From contig JASBNA010000005.1 in the NCBI GenBank assembly GCA_038087015.1, forward strand, positions 1,922,001-1,986,000: DNA of 64,000 nucleotides, given 5' to 3'. Both the position numbers and the translations under genes were made by a program. Positions 22,626 to 35,000 of this stretch are shown here, in pieces. The first letter of the stretch is position 1; each line of letters begins with the position of its first letter. The notes beneath the pieces are model-generated. The model saw only the letters and a program-made list of their open reading frames with translations, had not been told where the DNA came from and made no database searches. This DNA comes from Cerrena zonata. Lineage: Eukaryota > Basidiomycota > Agaricomycetes > Polyporales > Cerrenaceae.

Positions 22626-23628
22626 AGCAGTCTAGAAACGACCGATTGCATGATTTACATAATACGAAATTGAATAACTGCAAGGAGGTTGCCTCTTCTG
22701 TCGAAACCCATCCCTGAACAATCTTGATATTTAGGTCAAGAGCAAGACTGAAACACTCCAACCCAACATTGACAGATTTGAAAAGAGATCTTAAGGGATC
22801 TTGGCAACCATAGCTGTTTGCGAATCTGATAGATCAAGGATTCGAACTAGCCACAGTTTCCAAGTTTGTACTGCCTCTTGTCAAACAGCAGTCCGCGTGT
22901 GACCGTGACACTGACAGGCTGTCGATAAACCTGAGGCTGCCATGCTGTCATCGAGCAATGATCTTCAAAAGATGAAGATGAGCCAGAATCAAGAGCAACT
23001 TGAACGAACACACATAAGAGGTTTCATGATGAAAGACATCCTTGGGTGTGCGGTGGGTTAGTAGGGTGTCACATGGTATCATAGGATCCTACAAGTCGTC
23101 GATTCATAAGATCATCGAAGCAAGTATGTCATAGTTCGCAGCAAGCCAACTGTGCTATTATCTCGCCGCATTTGAAATTCCAAAATAGGAAGTGCCACAA
23201 AGCTACCGTGTTTGGCGCTTTTTGTTTTCCGGAAACTCTCTCTTCCAAGTCACTGAGTCGGTTTTATACAATCTGTTACCTGTTTCCCTACAGTTTGCTA
23301 TGCTAAGACACCAGAGCCCCTTAAATCCTTCTTTCCCATTCCCTTCTTAGAAAACTAAAGTCATCCTGAGAGGGACTTCTCCGTCTTACGCGTGGGGTTG
23401 TGTGAATAGAGACGTGGTTCCACCACTTCATACCACCATCATTTCGCATATACAACCCCACATTTGACATTTCTCGTCAACCTTCCCAGACTAACTCCCT
23501 TTCTCACTCGCTCGTAGCCCTGATCCCTCCCTTCACCGGGACATCACGGACTCCGTTCGTCGACCTATAGACAATCCTACTCTCTGCGGTATCAAAGCTT
23601 AAGATCAACAGCGGTAATTCTTAGCAAG
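22626..23628. repeat. Spacer with partial repeat beta and the FunK1-3 promoter
   Basis: 22,915-23,240 is a partial, diverged copy of repeat beta. From about 23,430 on, the sequence is the FunK1 copy 3 upstream region that recurs as the relic at 11.98-12.2 kb. No gene is supported. Confidence 0.5.
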
Positions 23629-26024
23629 ATGGTCCCGTCGTTTGTCGGGCCAATGCCCGCCTTCGACTTTCTCAGGAAGTTTATGAAGTTCAAGAAAAAA
23701 ACGCGGCGACCACAACCTAGACTCGATTTCTCTGAAGTTCAGGGTGGCATGGCGAAGGGTGACATGTGCCAACACATCGTAAGCTCCACTTGCATGCTCT
23801 TTCAAGTGTACTAACGATTTCCTATAGTGTCGTGTGGTGAACGAGTCTAGGCTCTCTCCACGATTCAGACTGTTTACTGTCACGAAAACGTTCGATGCGA
23901 ATGATACTCAATCTCATCCGGACATTGCTGGTGTATCTCAAAACCTTCCATTCTCGGACGAAAAGATGTACAACCTCATGGACTTCTGGCTTGACGTGAG
24001 GGCTGATGAAGGCGAATCATCTCGGGAAGGAGATTTCATTACTCACATGAATAAGAATTGGAAACAGATGGGTTCTTACACTGCAACTGTCATGTCCCGA
24101 CAACACAGGACATTCATATTTTCGATCTCGATCTGCGGTCACTTCGCTCGTTTCTACCGCTGGGACCGCTCTGGCTGTACTACATCTGAACTAGTCGACC
24201 TTTACAACAGCCCCGAGGTTCTCGCCTACTTCCTCTTGTGTTACGGTCGACTGTCTGCCACAGATCGTGGCTTCGATCCCACAGTGGAAACTGCCACTCT
24301 TCAAGAGGCAAACCTTCTCAGGAAGGCCATCGCTCAGTTCGGGGAGGAATGCAAGGAGAAAGGCCGCAGAAATGTGACCGCCCTTCAGAAGCCTTCTAAG
24401 CTAGAGAGCCCTTGGTCTGCTTTCATTGTTCAGGCCAAGGTTGCAGGCTCGATGCGGAGGTTGATCATTGGAAGACCGTTCTCTGGGGACAGTGACTCTC
24501 CTTTTGGCCGGGCCACGAAGGCATATCTTGCTTATGACTTGACTGACAAGAGGCTTGTCTTTCTCAAGGACTCCTGGAGGAAGGAGGACGCGATGATGAC
24601 CGCGGAAGGTATTGTGTATGAGAAGCTGCAAGAGAACGAAGTTCCTTCTCTTCCGGTAGTCCTATCTGCAGAGGATGTGAAGCATGGACGGAAGATTCAG
24701 AAGACAGTTACTCAGATGTTTGCGAATTCGAAGGTTCGACCAAAATGGCTTCAGATTGCACCTTCTGCCGTGCTCAAGACCTATGTGCACTATCGTGTTG
24801 TGCAAGAAATCGTGTTTCCTCTCGTCTCTGCTACGTCGTCTCGGGAATATGTACAGGCGATTCGGGATGCGATAGTCGGTGAGTCTAGGGCTCTGATCTA
24901 CTCAGACCCGGAACCCAGTTAACCTTCGACCTATGATCTCTGTAGCCATAAAACTCGCATATGAGACTGGCAAGCTTCTGCATCGCGACATTAGTGCTTG
25001 GAATATTATGATCAGTTCAACGGGACGCGGTGTTCTAAATGATTGGGACCATGCATTGGATATCCTTCTTTGTGAGCGACACCCAGGTCGAACAGTAAGT
25101 CGATAACCACGCGAGACCAAAATGATGCTGATAGCCTCGTAGGGGACGTGGCAGTTTCTGTCTATCGGCATGCTCGCGGAGAACGCCAAGATCCACGAAA
25201 TCCACGACGACTTGGAGTCGTGTTACTGGGTTCTACTATACATTTCATTTCATTATTTCCAGCATAGCCGCCCCCACTACAACATCGACTTCTTCGACGA
25301 ATCCAGTGGCAGAAAGAAATCTGGATTCCTCATGGGCAACGATCTTGCCGGCAGCAAAATCCACTGGACTTGTACACCCCTCAATAACCTCCTTCACGAG
25401 CTCACTATTATTTTCCAGATGTATCAACTCGATGCCCACCTTCCCCCGGCGCGGATTAGGAAAGAATTCTTGGAGCAACATGCCCTCATCGGCAAAGTCG
25501 ACGTCATACTGGAGCATTTCGATCGAGCCTTGGCATCAAATGAATGGCCAGAGAACGATGCGCTTGAAAACCAGAGGCTAGAGAATCCTATCGAGTTTGA
25601 GGTAGAGAAGGAATATAGGAACACGATTGCAACGATATTCGTTACAGGGAACGATGGCAATGCTCCTGCGCTATCTACGCCTGTTTCTAATGTCGAAGTA
25701 CAACATGCAGAGACCCAAACTGTTGGACGCCCTGAAGATGATACGACAATCGTGGCTCTTCACGATGATACTCCTCTACCTCCATCTAAACTCGTACAAC
25801 CTCGGCGATACTCATTACGTCCCAGGGCCAATGTGAACATACCCGGTGAACAGCAGGATCAGACGCCAAATGTAGCACCACGTTATGTTACGCGGTCGAG
25901 AGTGAAGCTAGAGGCCACCCGTGGACCGACGAAGGAAGCTACTCAACCTCGCAAAAACGAAGGCAGGTCAAGACAAATAAATGCAACCTCGAAAACCCGT
26001 CCTAGGGCTGCAAGAGGGAGGTAA
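23629..26024 (+). CDS. FunK1 (fungal-type) protein kinase, copy 3
   Basis: Exons 23629-23778, 23828-24878, 24946-25094 and 25143-26024 give 743 residues. It starts MVPSFVGPMPAFDFLRKF, with no N-terminal leader. It keeps MSRQHRTFIFSISICGHFAR, FYRWDRSGC, the catalytic loop GKLLHRDISAWNIMI, GVLNDWDHALDILL, GTWQFLSIGML and DDLESCYWVLLYISFHYF. The glycine of ISTGN / ISAGN is tryptophan here (ISAWN). The tail is basic with PRRYSLRP and PRYVTRSR boxes. By eye it pairs with copy 4, while copies 1 and 2 form the other pair. It is convergent with SSP-D. Confidence 0.93.
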
Positions 26025-26426
26025 TATTTTGTAACTATTACAATATTTAACATTGAACGTACTCGATGATATTGCTTTTAATGATTAAGCAGTAGACTTT
26101 TCGAATTTGGAGCATACTAACGAGGTAAAGGCACTGCCGGAGAATTATTTGGCATGGTGGGAGTATGGGCTCAAGTCACGATGGCAAGTCTGAGAACGAA
26201 AGTTGAACGAGAGATGTTATAGTCGGATGATGAAATGCCAGCAACAATGAAGAGGACCAATCAGAGGCGAGCGTGACTACGCGAATACCATGGTTCCGGA
26301 TGAGGAAAGTGAAGTAGTCAGTGTAGTTGAAGTCGCTAGATGATCATATATAAAAATTAGATTTATCGGTACCGATATCGGGATGGCCAGCAGCACAGGC
26401 ACTAAGGTTAAATACTGAGACTAGAT

Positions 26427-26878
26427 CTATGTTGCTGCTAGATCGAAAGAACCTTTCTCCCTAACAACTACCTCGCTGGCAGACCCATCATCAACAGAAA
26501 CTACAAGGTCACGAGCTAAACTCCCGGATGTTGTGCCACCAAGTATACCCGCAAATGGCGTATTTGGGTTTTCCCTCGCGAAATCTGGGATGAAAAATCT
26601 ATATAGCGAGCATACTTCAAGTTAAGACATGCAGCAACAAGTGAGATCATTATTGACTCACGCGTCGAATCCATGAAAGTCAAATTTGCGGGAGATGTAG
26701 GTGCGAGACCGTGAGCTGCGAATGAGATAACAACATGAGTGATATTCAGAGAGTTTGTGTAAGGTAGTGCGTACCCGAGTGGAGCTGACAGCACGACGAC
26801 AGGAAACACCGAAGCGAACACGAACAACAAACAAGTAAGTGACTTAGGGGAATCCATAGGGATGACAAGGGTCGTCAA
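26427..26878 (-). CDS. Small secreted protein, SSP family member D
   Basis: Exons on minus: 26878 (or 26857)-26775, 26715-26662, 26598-26427. The second Met (26857) gives MDSPKSLTCLLFVFASVFPV then VVLSAPLG, the normal family signal peptide. Exon 2 codes SRSRTYISRKFDFHGFDA. Exon 3, reached through the acceptor at about 26599, reads FFIPDFARENPNTPFAGILG to the stop. The mature part is about 75 residues with no cysteine, and outside exon 1 it is hardly similar to members B, C or E. It is convergent with FunK1 copy 3. Confidence 0.65.
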
Positions 26879-26973
26879 CGAAACAAGGCCTGAGGAACGA
26901 TATGTGTTGCTAGGACGATCAGAATGAATGCATGTTCAATAATCAACCACAGTGAGCATATAGTAGAATGGAC

Positions 26974-27055
26974 TCACTATCCAGTACAATGAAGAGCGCA
27001 GCTCCTGGTAATACAATGCCTACATAGCGACCAGTTATATAGACAACGCGTCTTG
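26974..27055 (-). promoter_or_regulatory. SSP promoter block D
   Basis: Minus strand: CTATATAACTGG (about 27052-27041), later CCAGGAGCTGCGCTC and GTACTGGATAGTGAG, the shared SSP leader with a donor-like end. The TATA-to-leader spacing is a little longer than in the other copies. Confidence 0.65.
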
Positions 27056-28266
27056 ATATATGTAGCCTCCTTTCCCTGGATTTGGCGACAAAAATAGAGC
27101 ATTTCGAACAGCCGAACCACAGTTGAACAGATGGCCGAAGAGTATGATGATGATCCTGTGATGAACTACAGAAACATGATCAGTGGACTACGTAGTATGT
27201 ATTCTTGTATGATGCACTCGCGGCTCCGATTATTCCGAGAGGATATCTTGTCCTATCAAGGTTGTATTTGATCAAAAACTTGGAGGTGAGGATCCGGGTT
27301 GGTGAATGATATCGTGACAAATGCTGAATTTGCCAATAACCAAACCAAACCAGCCAATGAGAGTAAAGGTATGGAAGGAGGATCGCGGTGACTTGGTTGC
27401 TTCGATGCTACAGTACCTCAAGTTTCATAGCCATCCAGAATAAGAGTTCGCCGGCGGTTCGTCGCTGTACCTCCCTCTGCAAGTAGAGACAGTGATCTGA
27501 TAAAATGTCACTGCATGCCGCCAAACCTAACCAAGAGCTATGGAAAAGCTCAACTCGAAGGGGCAAACGGAAGCAAATCAAGATCAACCACGGGATTTTC
27601 GACCGTGAAAGAAAAGATCTTGCGCCCAAGTCTTCTCGACATCCCAGCAAAGCAAGGATCGCCAATCATGCACAGGATAAGGACCCCAAGACGGAAGTAA
27701 TCACCGAAGCATCGCACACTAAAACACCGAAACACAAGCCAACGACAACGTTCAAAACAAAGAACAAAGTGGACAACCCACCGATCAAATTCCACCCAAA
27801 CGACATTCCCAACCGGATAGAATTCGTAATTCAGACGGCTCCGAACCCAGATCACCCGGATGGTAGATCGAGACAGACTTTTTGGAATAATCTGAGTGAG
27901 AAATCGAGATATTGCATAAAAGACGTATTGGAGAGGGCAACACTAGGGGGACAAAAAAAAACAGACGGATAGAGATAGAGGGAATAGACGAAAGCAGGGA
28001 GGAGGTAATAAACAGAGGGCATTGGGAGGTGGGGGAATCGGGGTGTGCCAGGGGAATAAGGGAAGGGGAAGAGGGGGAATAGTCATAAGACAGTAGGGGG
28101 CGCAATAGGGAGACAGTAGAACAATACGAGTACAGAGTTCATTAAAACAAGCATGGGGCGGATCTGTATGCAAAAATTAAGAGGGATGTGAGTAAGAGGT
28201 TAGGTATTTAGGTGCGGAGGTGGGTGTATGCACGTAAAGAGTAGGAAATAGGAGAACTTACGCGGA
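27056..28266. other. Region of uncertain content between SSP-D and the HMGN-like gene
   Basis: The clearest frame is 27505-27972 (+), 155 residues, very basic and hydrophilic (KPNQELWKSSTRRGKRKQIK at its start), without recognised domain, introns or signal. It may be spurious. 27,950-28,110 is purine-rich low complexity on + and gives proline-rich frames on minus that are compositional. The rest looks like the 3' flank of the minus-strand gene. Confidence 0.35.
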
Positions 28267-29164
28267 TCAATCTTCTGCCTCCACTGGTTGACTTGCGTCC
28301 CCGTCTGCCTCAGCAGCAGCCTCAGCCTCGGCTTCGGGCTCTTCAGCGATCGTCTCTTGTGCGGGGGCAGGAGCATCGTCTTTCTTCTCAGCTCCGACCT
28401 ACAAAGAAAAAAATCGAACGCGAAGGAGAATCAGATATTAGCGACTGCATGGAATCCACAATAGCCGGAATGGAAATAGGAACGGGAAAAGGTGTGGGGG
28501 AGCGGTTGGGGGTACGAGAACAAAGAAAAAGAAATAAAACCCACCTTGGACGAAGGTTTCTTTGAGCCAGCCCTCGACGCGGGCTTCTTGGCAGTCGACG
28601 CAGGCTTCACAGATGCCTTCGACACGGGTTTCGCAGACCCCGCACGAGAGGCTTTAGAAACTGGTTTTTCAGCAGCAGCCTTAGAGGCAGGCTTGGACGC
28701 AGGAGCGGCCTTGCTCGCGGGCTTAGCAGCAGCCTTGCTTGCAGGTTTAGCCTGACAAAGGAAAACGCGTCAGATTCACGATCCATATCCAATGAAGACG
28801 CGTCCCTAAGACCGAGTATAAAAAAACCACATACCTTCTTGGCCGGAGGGGGCTTTTCGCCCTCTTCCTCGGTAACAGGGGCCTCATCGGCGTCGCCATT
28901 AGCAGCGGGAGCAGGAGCAGCCTCCTCGTCCTCCGCGTCCTTCTCAGCAGCGGTCCTCTTCTTTCCCTTGGTAGACTTTGGTTTCACCTCCTTTTCCTTC
29001 TCGGCGCCGTCCTCACCCTCGGCAGCGGCCTTGGCCTTCTTGCCTCTAGGTTTAGGAGCAGCTTTCTTTACGGGCACATCTGCCTTTGGCTGGTCTTTGA
29101 TACGCGAAGATCGTCGCGGCTCGACTGGAGTGGCGTCGGCTGATACAGCAGCTTTGCGAGGCAT
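28267..29164 (-). CDS. HMGN-like nucleosome-binding / lysine-alanine-rich nuclear protein
   Basis: Exons on minus 29164-28835, 28751-28545 and 28398-28267 give 222 residues. The N terminus MPRKAAVSADATPVEPRRSS then RIKDQPK resembles the HMGN nucleosome-binding box (RRSxRL-type). It is followed by strongly basic KPRGKKAKAAA and acidic stretches, a PASK/AKPVSKAS repeat region in exon 2 (positions about 111-179), and an acidic C terminus rich in E, A and D. The composition is that of an architectural chromatin protein in the nucleus. The assignment rests on the short N-terminal box and composition only, so confidence in function is moderate. The alternating basic and acidic design is also seen in linker-histone-like fungal proteins. 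Confidence 0.72.
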
Positions 29165-29738
29165 GTTTATCGGGTGTTTTTGGGTGGGGTTGTGGTGTAA
29201 GGGTTATGGGCTAACGTTTGAACAGGGTGTGTTCTGCGTTGTGGGGGATGTTGTGGGTGCGGGGGAAGTGTGTGCAGTGGGGGGAAGAGGAAAGGGATGA
29301 GGGGGAGGGCAGAGGTCGGGTGGCTTGGATGATATTGACGAGTCTCGTGCGTTTCAGCTGTCTGAACTCACGCTCCCACTTTTATCCCACCGATCAATCA
29401 ACAGACCTCTCACGTGCGCGTCGCGTAACACGTGATCCCCGCGTCTCCTCTTGCGTTGCTTGCTTGCTTGTTTGCTTGCTCGTTTCCCAGTCCACACGGC
29501 GTTCTCGTGCACAATACACATATAATTATTCTCGCGAGCGTCCAACACGGTGCGCAATACAGGTAGTGTTCAATAGGGGTAACAGGAGGTATCCACCAAA
29601 CGACCGAACCGAACGAGACAGACAAACACGGCAACACTTTGAACCCCCAAACGGCGAAACGGAACGAACGAAACAAAAGGGAGAGAAAGAGCGTCACAAC
29701 GGAGAGAAAGCGAACATGAGGTATCTTGCAAGAAGAGC

Positions 29739-30498
29739 TCAGACACTCAACCGTTTACGATATGGGACAGCAGATCCACAGCCCTAGACCGCATAAAAAC
29801 CGTCATGATTAGCTCCGAACAACGTGGGCAGGCACATGCATTAAGTCAAAACTCACGTGAGGGAAGAAGCCACACTGGCCGTTGCAGCTCATGTACGGAG
29901 CCTTGCAGACACACTTGTCGCCCTCAGGGACAAATGGTGGCGTGCAAGTAAAGCCGCAAGGGTTGGAGGGTTGGCACTGCAATGTACCGTGCTCGGGGCA
30001 AGCGCAGTGCTTGGAGCTCGGGACGTGATTGATCTACAAATTAGAAGTTGAGAATCACCATCTCCGAAGATAGATAATCACAAAGAAGGAAGAAAAACTG
30101 ACCAGAGCGACCAAAGAGGCGCTAACAGCGTCCTTGCCCAACAATCCGCTCAACAACTTCAATTGAGCATGGGCTTCCAAAGCGGCAGGCAAAGCACTCA
30201 AACACAAGCACAACTTCAAGCTAGCCAATTGGTGAACAGGAATGACCAATCCAGGGATGATACTCCCGACGAGAGCATCAGTATCGATGTACGCGCAAAC
30301 ATCGAGGATGGTACGACGTTCGACGTGTTGTCTAAGTTTGAGAGACCCGGGTGCGGGTGCGGCGTCTGTGTTGGTTTTGGTGGGAGCACGACACTCAATG
30401 CTTTCCGCGGAGAAGGGTTGGCGGTTCGGTTTGGCGAGGGTGGTGAGGGAGAGGAGAGCGGGAAGAACGAAGAAAGAGACAAATGCAAAGAAGCGCAT
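29739..30498 (-). CDS. Secreted cysteine-rich PriA-like protein
   Basis: Exons on minus 30498-30103, 30033-29857 and 29783-29739 give 205 residues. A signal peptide is clear (MRFFAFVSFFVLPALLSLTTLA). The middle contains a leucine/alanine-rich helical region (positions about 80-132). The C-terminal third is cysteine-rich: HCACPEHGTLQC, NPCGFTCTPPFVPEGDKCVC, PYMSCNGQCGFFPH and GCGSAVPYRKR. This C-terminal pattern is like that of the mushroom PriA family, described from fruiting stages of Lentinula. That comparison is from memory of the family and should be checked. A secreted or wall-associated role is inferred. The conserved C-terminal exon is only 45 nt. Confidence 0.75.
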
Positions 30499-30747
30499 GA
30501 TTTCTGGCTTTTTTGAAATACTTTTTTTGACGGGATTAGAGTAGGTGGTATCGAAGTCTGGGATCGGGATGCTAACGACTGGAGAAGGATAAACCTAGAC
30601 AACATTATCAATACACAGCCGTCAGTAGACATGAGGGACGAGCAGGATTAACACTTACGAAGGACTGGGGTTGAACGGACAGAGAAATAATCTACTAGTT
30701 AATCCTTTCACGGGGAAGAGGAATAGAAGACTAGCCTCGTCCTGGAT

Positions 30748-30774
30748 CCCTTGGGGTTTATAAAGCCCCAAGGG
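30748..30774 (-). promoter_or_regulatory. Palindromic TATA element upstream of the PriA-like gene
   Basis: CCCTTGGGG and CCCCAAGGG form perfect 9-bp arms around TTTATAAAG. The central TATA-like motif lies about 260 bp before the start codon at 30498, a spacing that allows a 5' UTR intron (a possible donor near 30,660 on minus). Confidence 0.45.
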
Positions 30775-30799
30775 AGGGCGCCACCGAGATGTTCTGTAA

Positions 30800-32030
30800 C
30801 AACGATTCGATTGGCCAGAACACTCGTCAAGAATTTTGACATCGTCTCAAGTTCGATGAAATCGGAGTTGACCAGGCCGGGACCGGCACCTTTAGGGAAC
30901 AGTCAATTCTGATGATTTCTGTCATCGAATAGTGGACCCTTGAATGGATGTTTAATATGAACCTTTGAATATGCAATACGAATCATGAACCAGACAACAA
31001 ATGACAGCTCGTAACAAGGGAGAGCAGAGAGGAGCATTCAGTGAAGACTAGGGGAGCACAGGGAAACGGAGATGGAGGCAGGTTACATCTGACCGCATCG
31101 GGACGAGAGCGGCTAAGAAGCCTGAAAAACTCCAAGCGAATGGTGTTCTAGAGTCCATCAACTGTCACGAAACTGACATCGAGCCCGAGTTGCCGAGTAA
31201 GATGAAGTAAAGCCCGGGATCTAGGGGATTATTAACATTAAGGATGGGCGGGGAATAGAAGGGGGTAAACGGGGATAGGACTCGGCCGAAGGAAAGGGAT
31301 CGTTATGATTCGTTTTCGTTCAAGGGTTCGTGAAACGATAGAAACGATGGAGATCCTAGTAGAAGATCCATGGCTTGGTCGGTGGACAAGAGGAAAGAAA
31401 ACGTAGGAGGAAGTTCTAGAGCACACCCAGGTCGCCGTTAAATGCCAAATAGCCTGAAGCGCCCGTATGGTAGTCTTACGCAAAGTTTACCATTATCTAG
31501 AAACCACGGAGTAAACACAAACTCCACAAAAGTTCAATGCTTGCCGCGACCTTTATGGTCAACAGATCTCCTAAACTTCGAGGATCAGCATAAAACACCA
31601 GCTGGAAGACACGATAGACAAGTTAGATTGCGTTCTGAACCTCCCTCTCCCCGTCTTGCTCGTATCCCCAAGAGGCACCGAACATTGGAGAACCGAATAA
31701 AATGGCCCCTCAAGGTCTGAACGTAAAAGAAATTCAGAGAGTGTCGTAGGGACGCCACTTTACCCGAAAGCCGTCGTCCGATCAGGCACCGACGGAAAAG
31801 AATAGTTTGTAGCAAACTGCAGCCACAGGCTCGTCGTTGATGGATCTCTGAAGAGAAAAGAGGCTTCTAGACTACATCCAGGGCCCGAAACCTCGCAGAG
31901 AGCGTCGACGTGGTTGCACAGTCACGGTGGGCAGGAAAGCACATACAGCGAGCTTGTCACAATTGAGTTTGAAGGAAGAACTTTACGATGACGGTCGACG
32001 ATGACGACACTAGAAAGTCATGCATGTACA
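30800..32030. other. Gene-poor stretch left of hAT copy 1
   Basis: Only short open frames without conserved motifs are present (for example 31,238-31,483 minus and 31,442-31,720 plus). No RNA gene or repeat is recognised. Confidence 0.45.
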
Positions 32031-35000
32031 GTAGAGTTTAGTGATGTGCAGGCCTGGCTCAAAGCCGTTGAGCCAGCCAAGCCAAGCCGTAGAAATGTGA
32101 AGCCAGGCCAGGCCGTAACCAAAGTATGTATTGGCCTTATGGCTCGGCTTCATGCTCGGGCCGGCCCTGTTGGGCTTTGAGGCCGTGGCTTTCATAGCAA
32201 AGATAGCTGGCGCTAAACATCCGAAAAGGAAGGTTAACCTGCCTACTCGAAGGTTAAACACACGGTGGGGGGCCAATCGACCTGCCGTCTGCGTTTATTG
32301 TTCAAATCTGCTGCTTAGACCCACCTCGTATTATGTCTTTAACATTTTTGTTTTTGTTTATACCTATACAGGTCCATGCTTAACCCTCTATTATCTTGTT
32401 AGTCGTCGCTGTGTGAGACTTAGGCTACCAGGCAGTGTGATAAGGCTGTTAAGTATTGTTTTGCATTGTCCCTATTGGCACGTAATTGTTTTGATAGGGA
32501 TGCTTGGACCTCAACAAGCTCGTCCGTAAAGGTCTATGCTTTCAAGGAAATGTGCATAAATAGGTCAGGTTTCCTTGTTAATGGACCAACTCAAACTTCA
32601 ACGACATGACCTCTCAATCCAATCCCCCTCGTCGCTCGCATCGTGATACCAGGCTTCCTCAGAGGCTGAGGGACCCCGATAACATTGGTGAGCATGATGA
32701 ATATACCCTAAACACTATAGCGGCAGCTGCGGCACACCATCGAGATATACAAGCTACCACCACATCTCTCCAAATACTGTCGCCCTCTATCCCATCGTCA
32801 TCTATGGCAAACAGTTTCGCTGGCTCGCAACCGCAACCGACACCTCCTGCACCCTCTTCCCCTATTTTGATTCCTTCTGAGGAGTCTGATAGTGATGCTA
32901 AAGGTATGTTTCCGATACAAAACCTCAGAGACATGAGAGTTTCTGACTTTCTATTGTTTTTACTAGAAAAGCAGACATCTAGTCCTACCTCAAGTACTAG
33001 TACCAGTAGCGAAGACGAAAGCGAAGAAGAAATAGAAGACAAAGTGCCGATCAAGACTACGAAACGCAAGAAACCACAAAAAAAGACTCGAGGTATAGTA
33101 ACTACACTCGAGTTCCATATTCACTCTAGTTTAATTTTCACAATAGCTCGCAAACGGCTACAGAAGACAGCCAATACACAGCAAGACCCTGTTGATCAGG
33201 ACGGTTTCCTAAAAGATATTGATGTCCAATCTATTGCTCAGGAGAAACCGACGGTACACTTTCGGCAGAAGACTCGTGATACGGACCATTTCTTTGGTCC
33301 TCAGGTGGGAACCCAACAGAGGCGACATTGTAAAGTGAATGGGTGCATGTAAGTTCTACCGGATCTATTGCAATAACCCTCACTGACAACTTATTTCATT
33401 AGTAGTGACTTTGTACCCGAAGTGACAACCCTCCGCCGCCATATGGAATCCCGTCACAAGGCAATATACCATGAGTGGTGTCGTGCAAATGAATTCCAGT
33501 CAATGCTGCCTAGGGATGTAAAGGCTCGCAAGGATGCATTACGACAAGACACTGAACGTCAACAAACACTCGAGGGCCATTTGAAAGCGCTTCCACCAAC
33601 GGAACGTGCTATCAAGTATACTGAGAAGCGCTTCCGAGAAGCAGCCATTGAGTGGCTTATTGGGACCGATCAGGTATGTAGTTTTGTTCACGTACATATT
33701 CACCTCTTTACTCATAATTATTGCAGCCTTTAGGAGCATTGGACCATCCGAAATTCAAACAAATGCTTGAGCTCGCTGCAGCTGCTAAAGATGGCATCAG
33801 CATCCCTTCGCGAAAGGTTTGTCGAGCTGAAATTATTCAAATGTTCAAGACCCGTATGGAGGATCTTCGGAAACGACTCAACGTGAGTCAAACACTTGAT
33901 TTATTTCTATATTAGATTGACCTCAATACTTATACTAGAGCAACGTCGTTGAGGGAAGAGTCAGTCTTACCATGGATGCTTGGCAAGCTAGCAATGTTGA
34001 TGGTTACTTTGCTGTTACTGGGCATTGGGTTGAGGTTGGCGATGATAAGCTGTGGCATCTACAGAGTGCATTATTGGGTTTCACTAAGCTCAATAATGCA
34101 CACAATGGTGTCCGTCTGGGTCAAGCCCTCTACAAGATATGTGATCGGCTTGGAATTGCCCACAAGGTATGGTTCCCTCTTACTTGTTCTCAATGCTAAA
34201 TCTGACTTATAATAACACCAGATCTTCAAGGTAACATGCGACAATGCGAGCAATAATGGAACGACTCTGGAAGAATTTGCTCGACATCTCCAAAGGCATC
34301 ACAAATGTCTTTTCGATCCTGTTCAAGATCGTATAAAGTGAGTTATTTACTATTTCTCCTGATATTTTGGCGAATAACTTCTGTAGCTGTCTAGGACATG
34401 TTATCAACCTTGCTACGCAGGCACTCATCAACGCATATAGCAATTCACCGCACTATGATCCAAGCGATCCGGAAGCCGTCGTAACCTCAGCAAGTGGTGT
34501 ATGTCGGGATGAGATTGGCCTTGTTCGTGCGATTGCAGTGAAGGTTAGTACATGCGTTCTTTTGAAGTGTGAATCTGATGACTAACTAATTGATTAAGGA
34601 ACGCTCATCTGCGAAGCGAAAAGAATTGTTTCGAGATATACAAAAGCGAGCAGGTACTGGTACAGCAAGACAACTCATTCTCGACATGAAGGTGCGATGG
34701 TCGTCAACCTACGCGATGCTCCATCGAGCGGAGTCATTAAAGACTGTGTGTTAATACGTACTATTGCCATATATTTATCACGCTAAGCTGTTATATTTAT
34801 AGCATGTTGATACATTTGTGTATGAACTCGGCTTGCTTGCAAATACTGCCCAAGAACGTCGCAAGATTGATGATCTTAAACTCACGTCTGAGGAGTGGGA
34901 ACGTGTTTCCGAATTCCTACAGCTCTTATCCCACGCTGATTCTCGTCAACAAATGTTCTCGTCTGAGACAGAACCTTGTCTATACCTGGTCTTACCTGCT

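Larger units (their letters stand above)
18805..23240 (+). repeat. Tandem duplicated P450-SSP unit (unit 2)
   Basis: The order alpha, P450, convergent SSP, beta repeats unit 1 (13.7-18.8 kb) head-to-tail, and corresponds inverted to 36.3-41.1 kb. Unit 2 lacks the outer SSP (member A/F type) and is followed by FunK1 copy 3. Confidence 0.75.

Noticed and set aside
12390..26878. Idea that the SSP genes are precursors of a known RiPP class (for example MSDIN or dikaritin type)
   Set aside because: They have secretory signal peptides, but no repeated core peptides with kex2 sites and no MSDIN-type leader; only the P450 neighbour is suggestive.
27785..28173. Proline-rich minus-strand frames
   Set aside because: They arise from a purine-rich low-complexity tract on + and have no start context, domain or intron structure.
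28839..29300. 153-residue plus-strand frame
   Set aside because: It is the antisense shadow of the lysine/alanine-rich HMGN-like gene, serine/alanine/phenylalanine-rich through codon complementarity.
29453..29490. Short ttgcttgc repeats, considered as a CRISPR-like or satellite array
   Set aside because: Only a few imperfect units without spacers; simple sequence in a eukaryotic promoter. No CRISPR is expected or seen anywhere in the window.
32131..32529. 132-residue frame near the left end of hAT copy 1 (mirror at 46,142-46,540)
   Set aside because: It lies in the subterminal GGCT/AGCC repeat zone and reads as low-complexity hydrophobic sequence with no motif.
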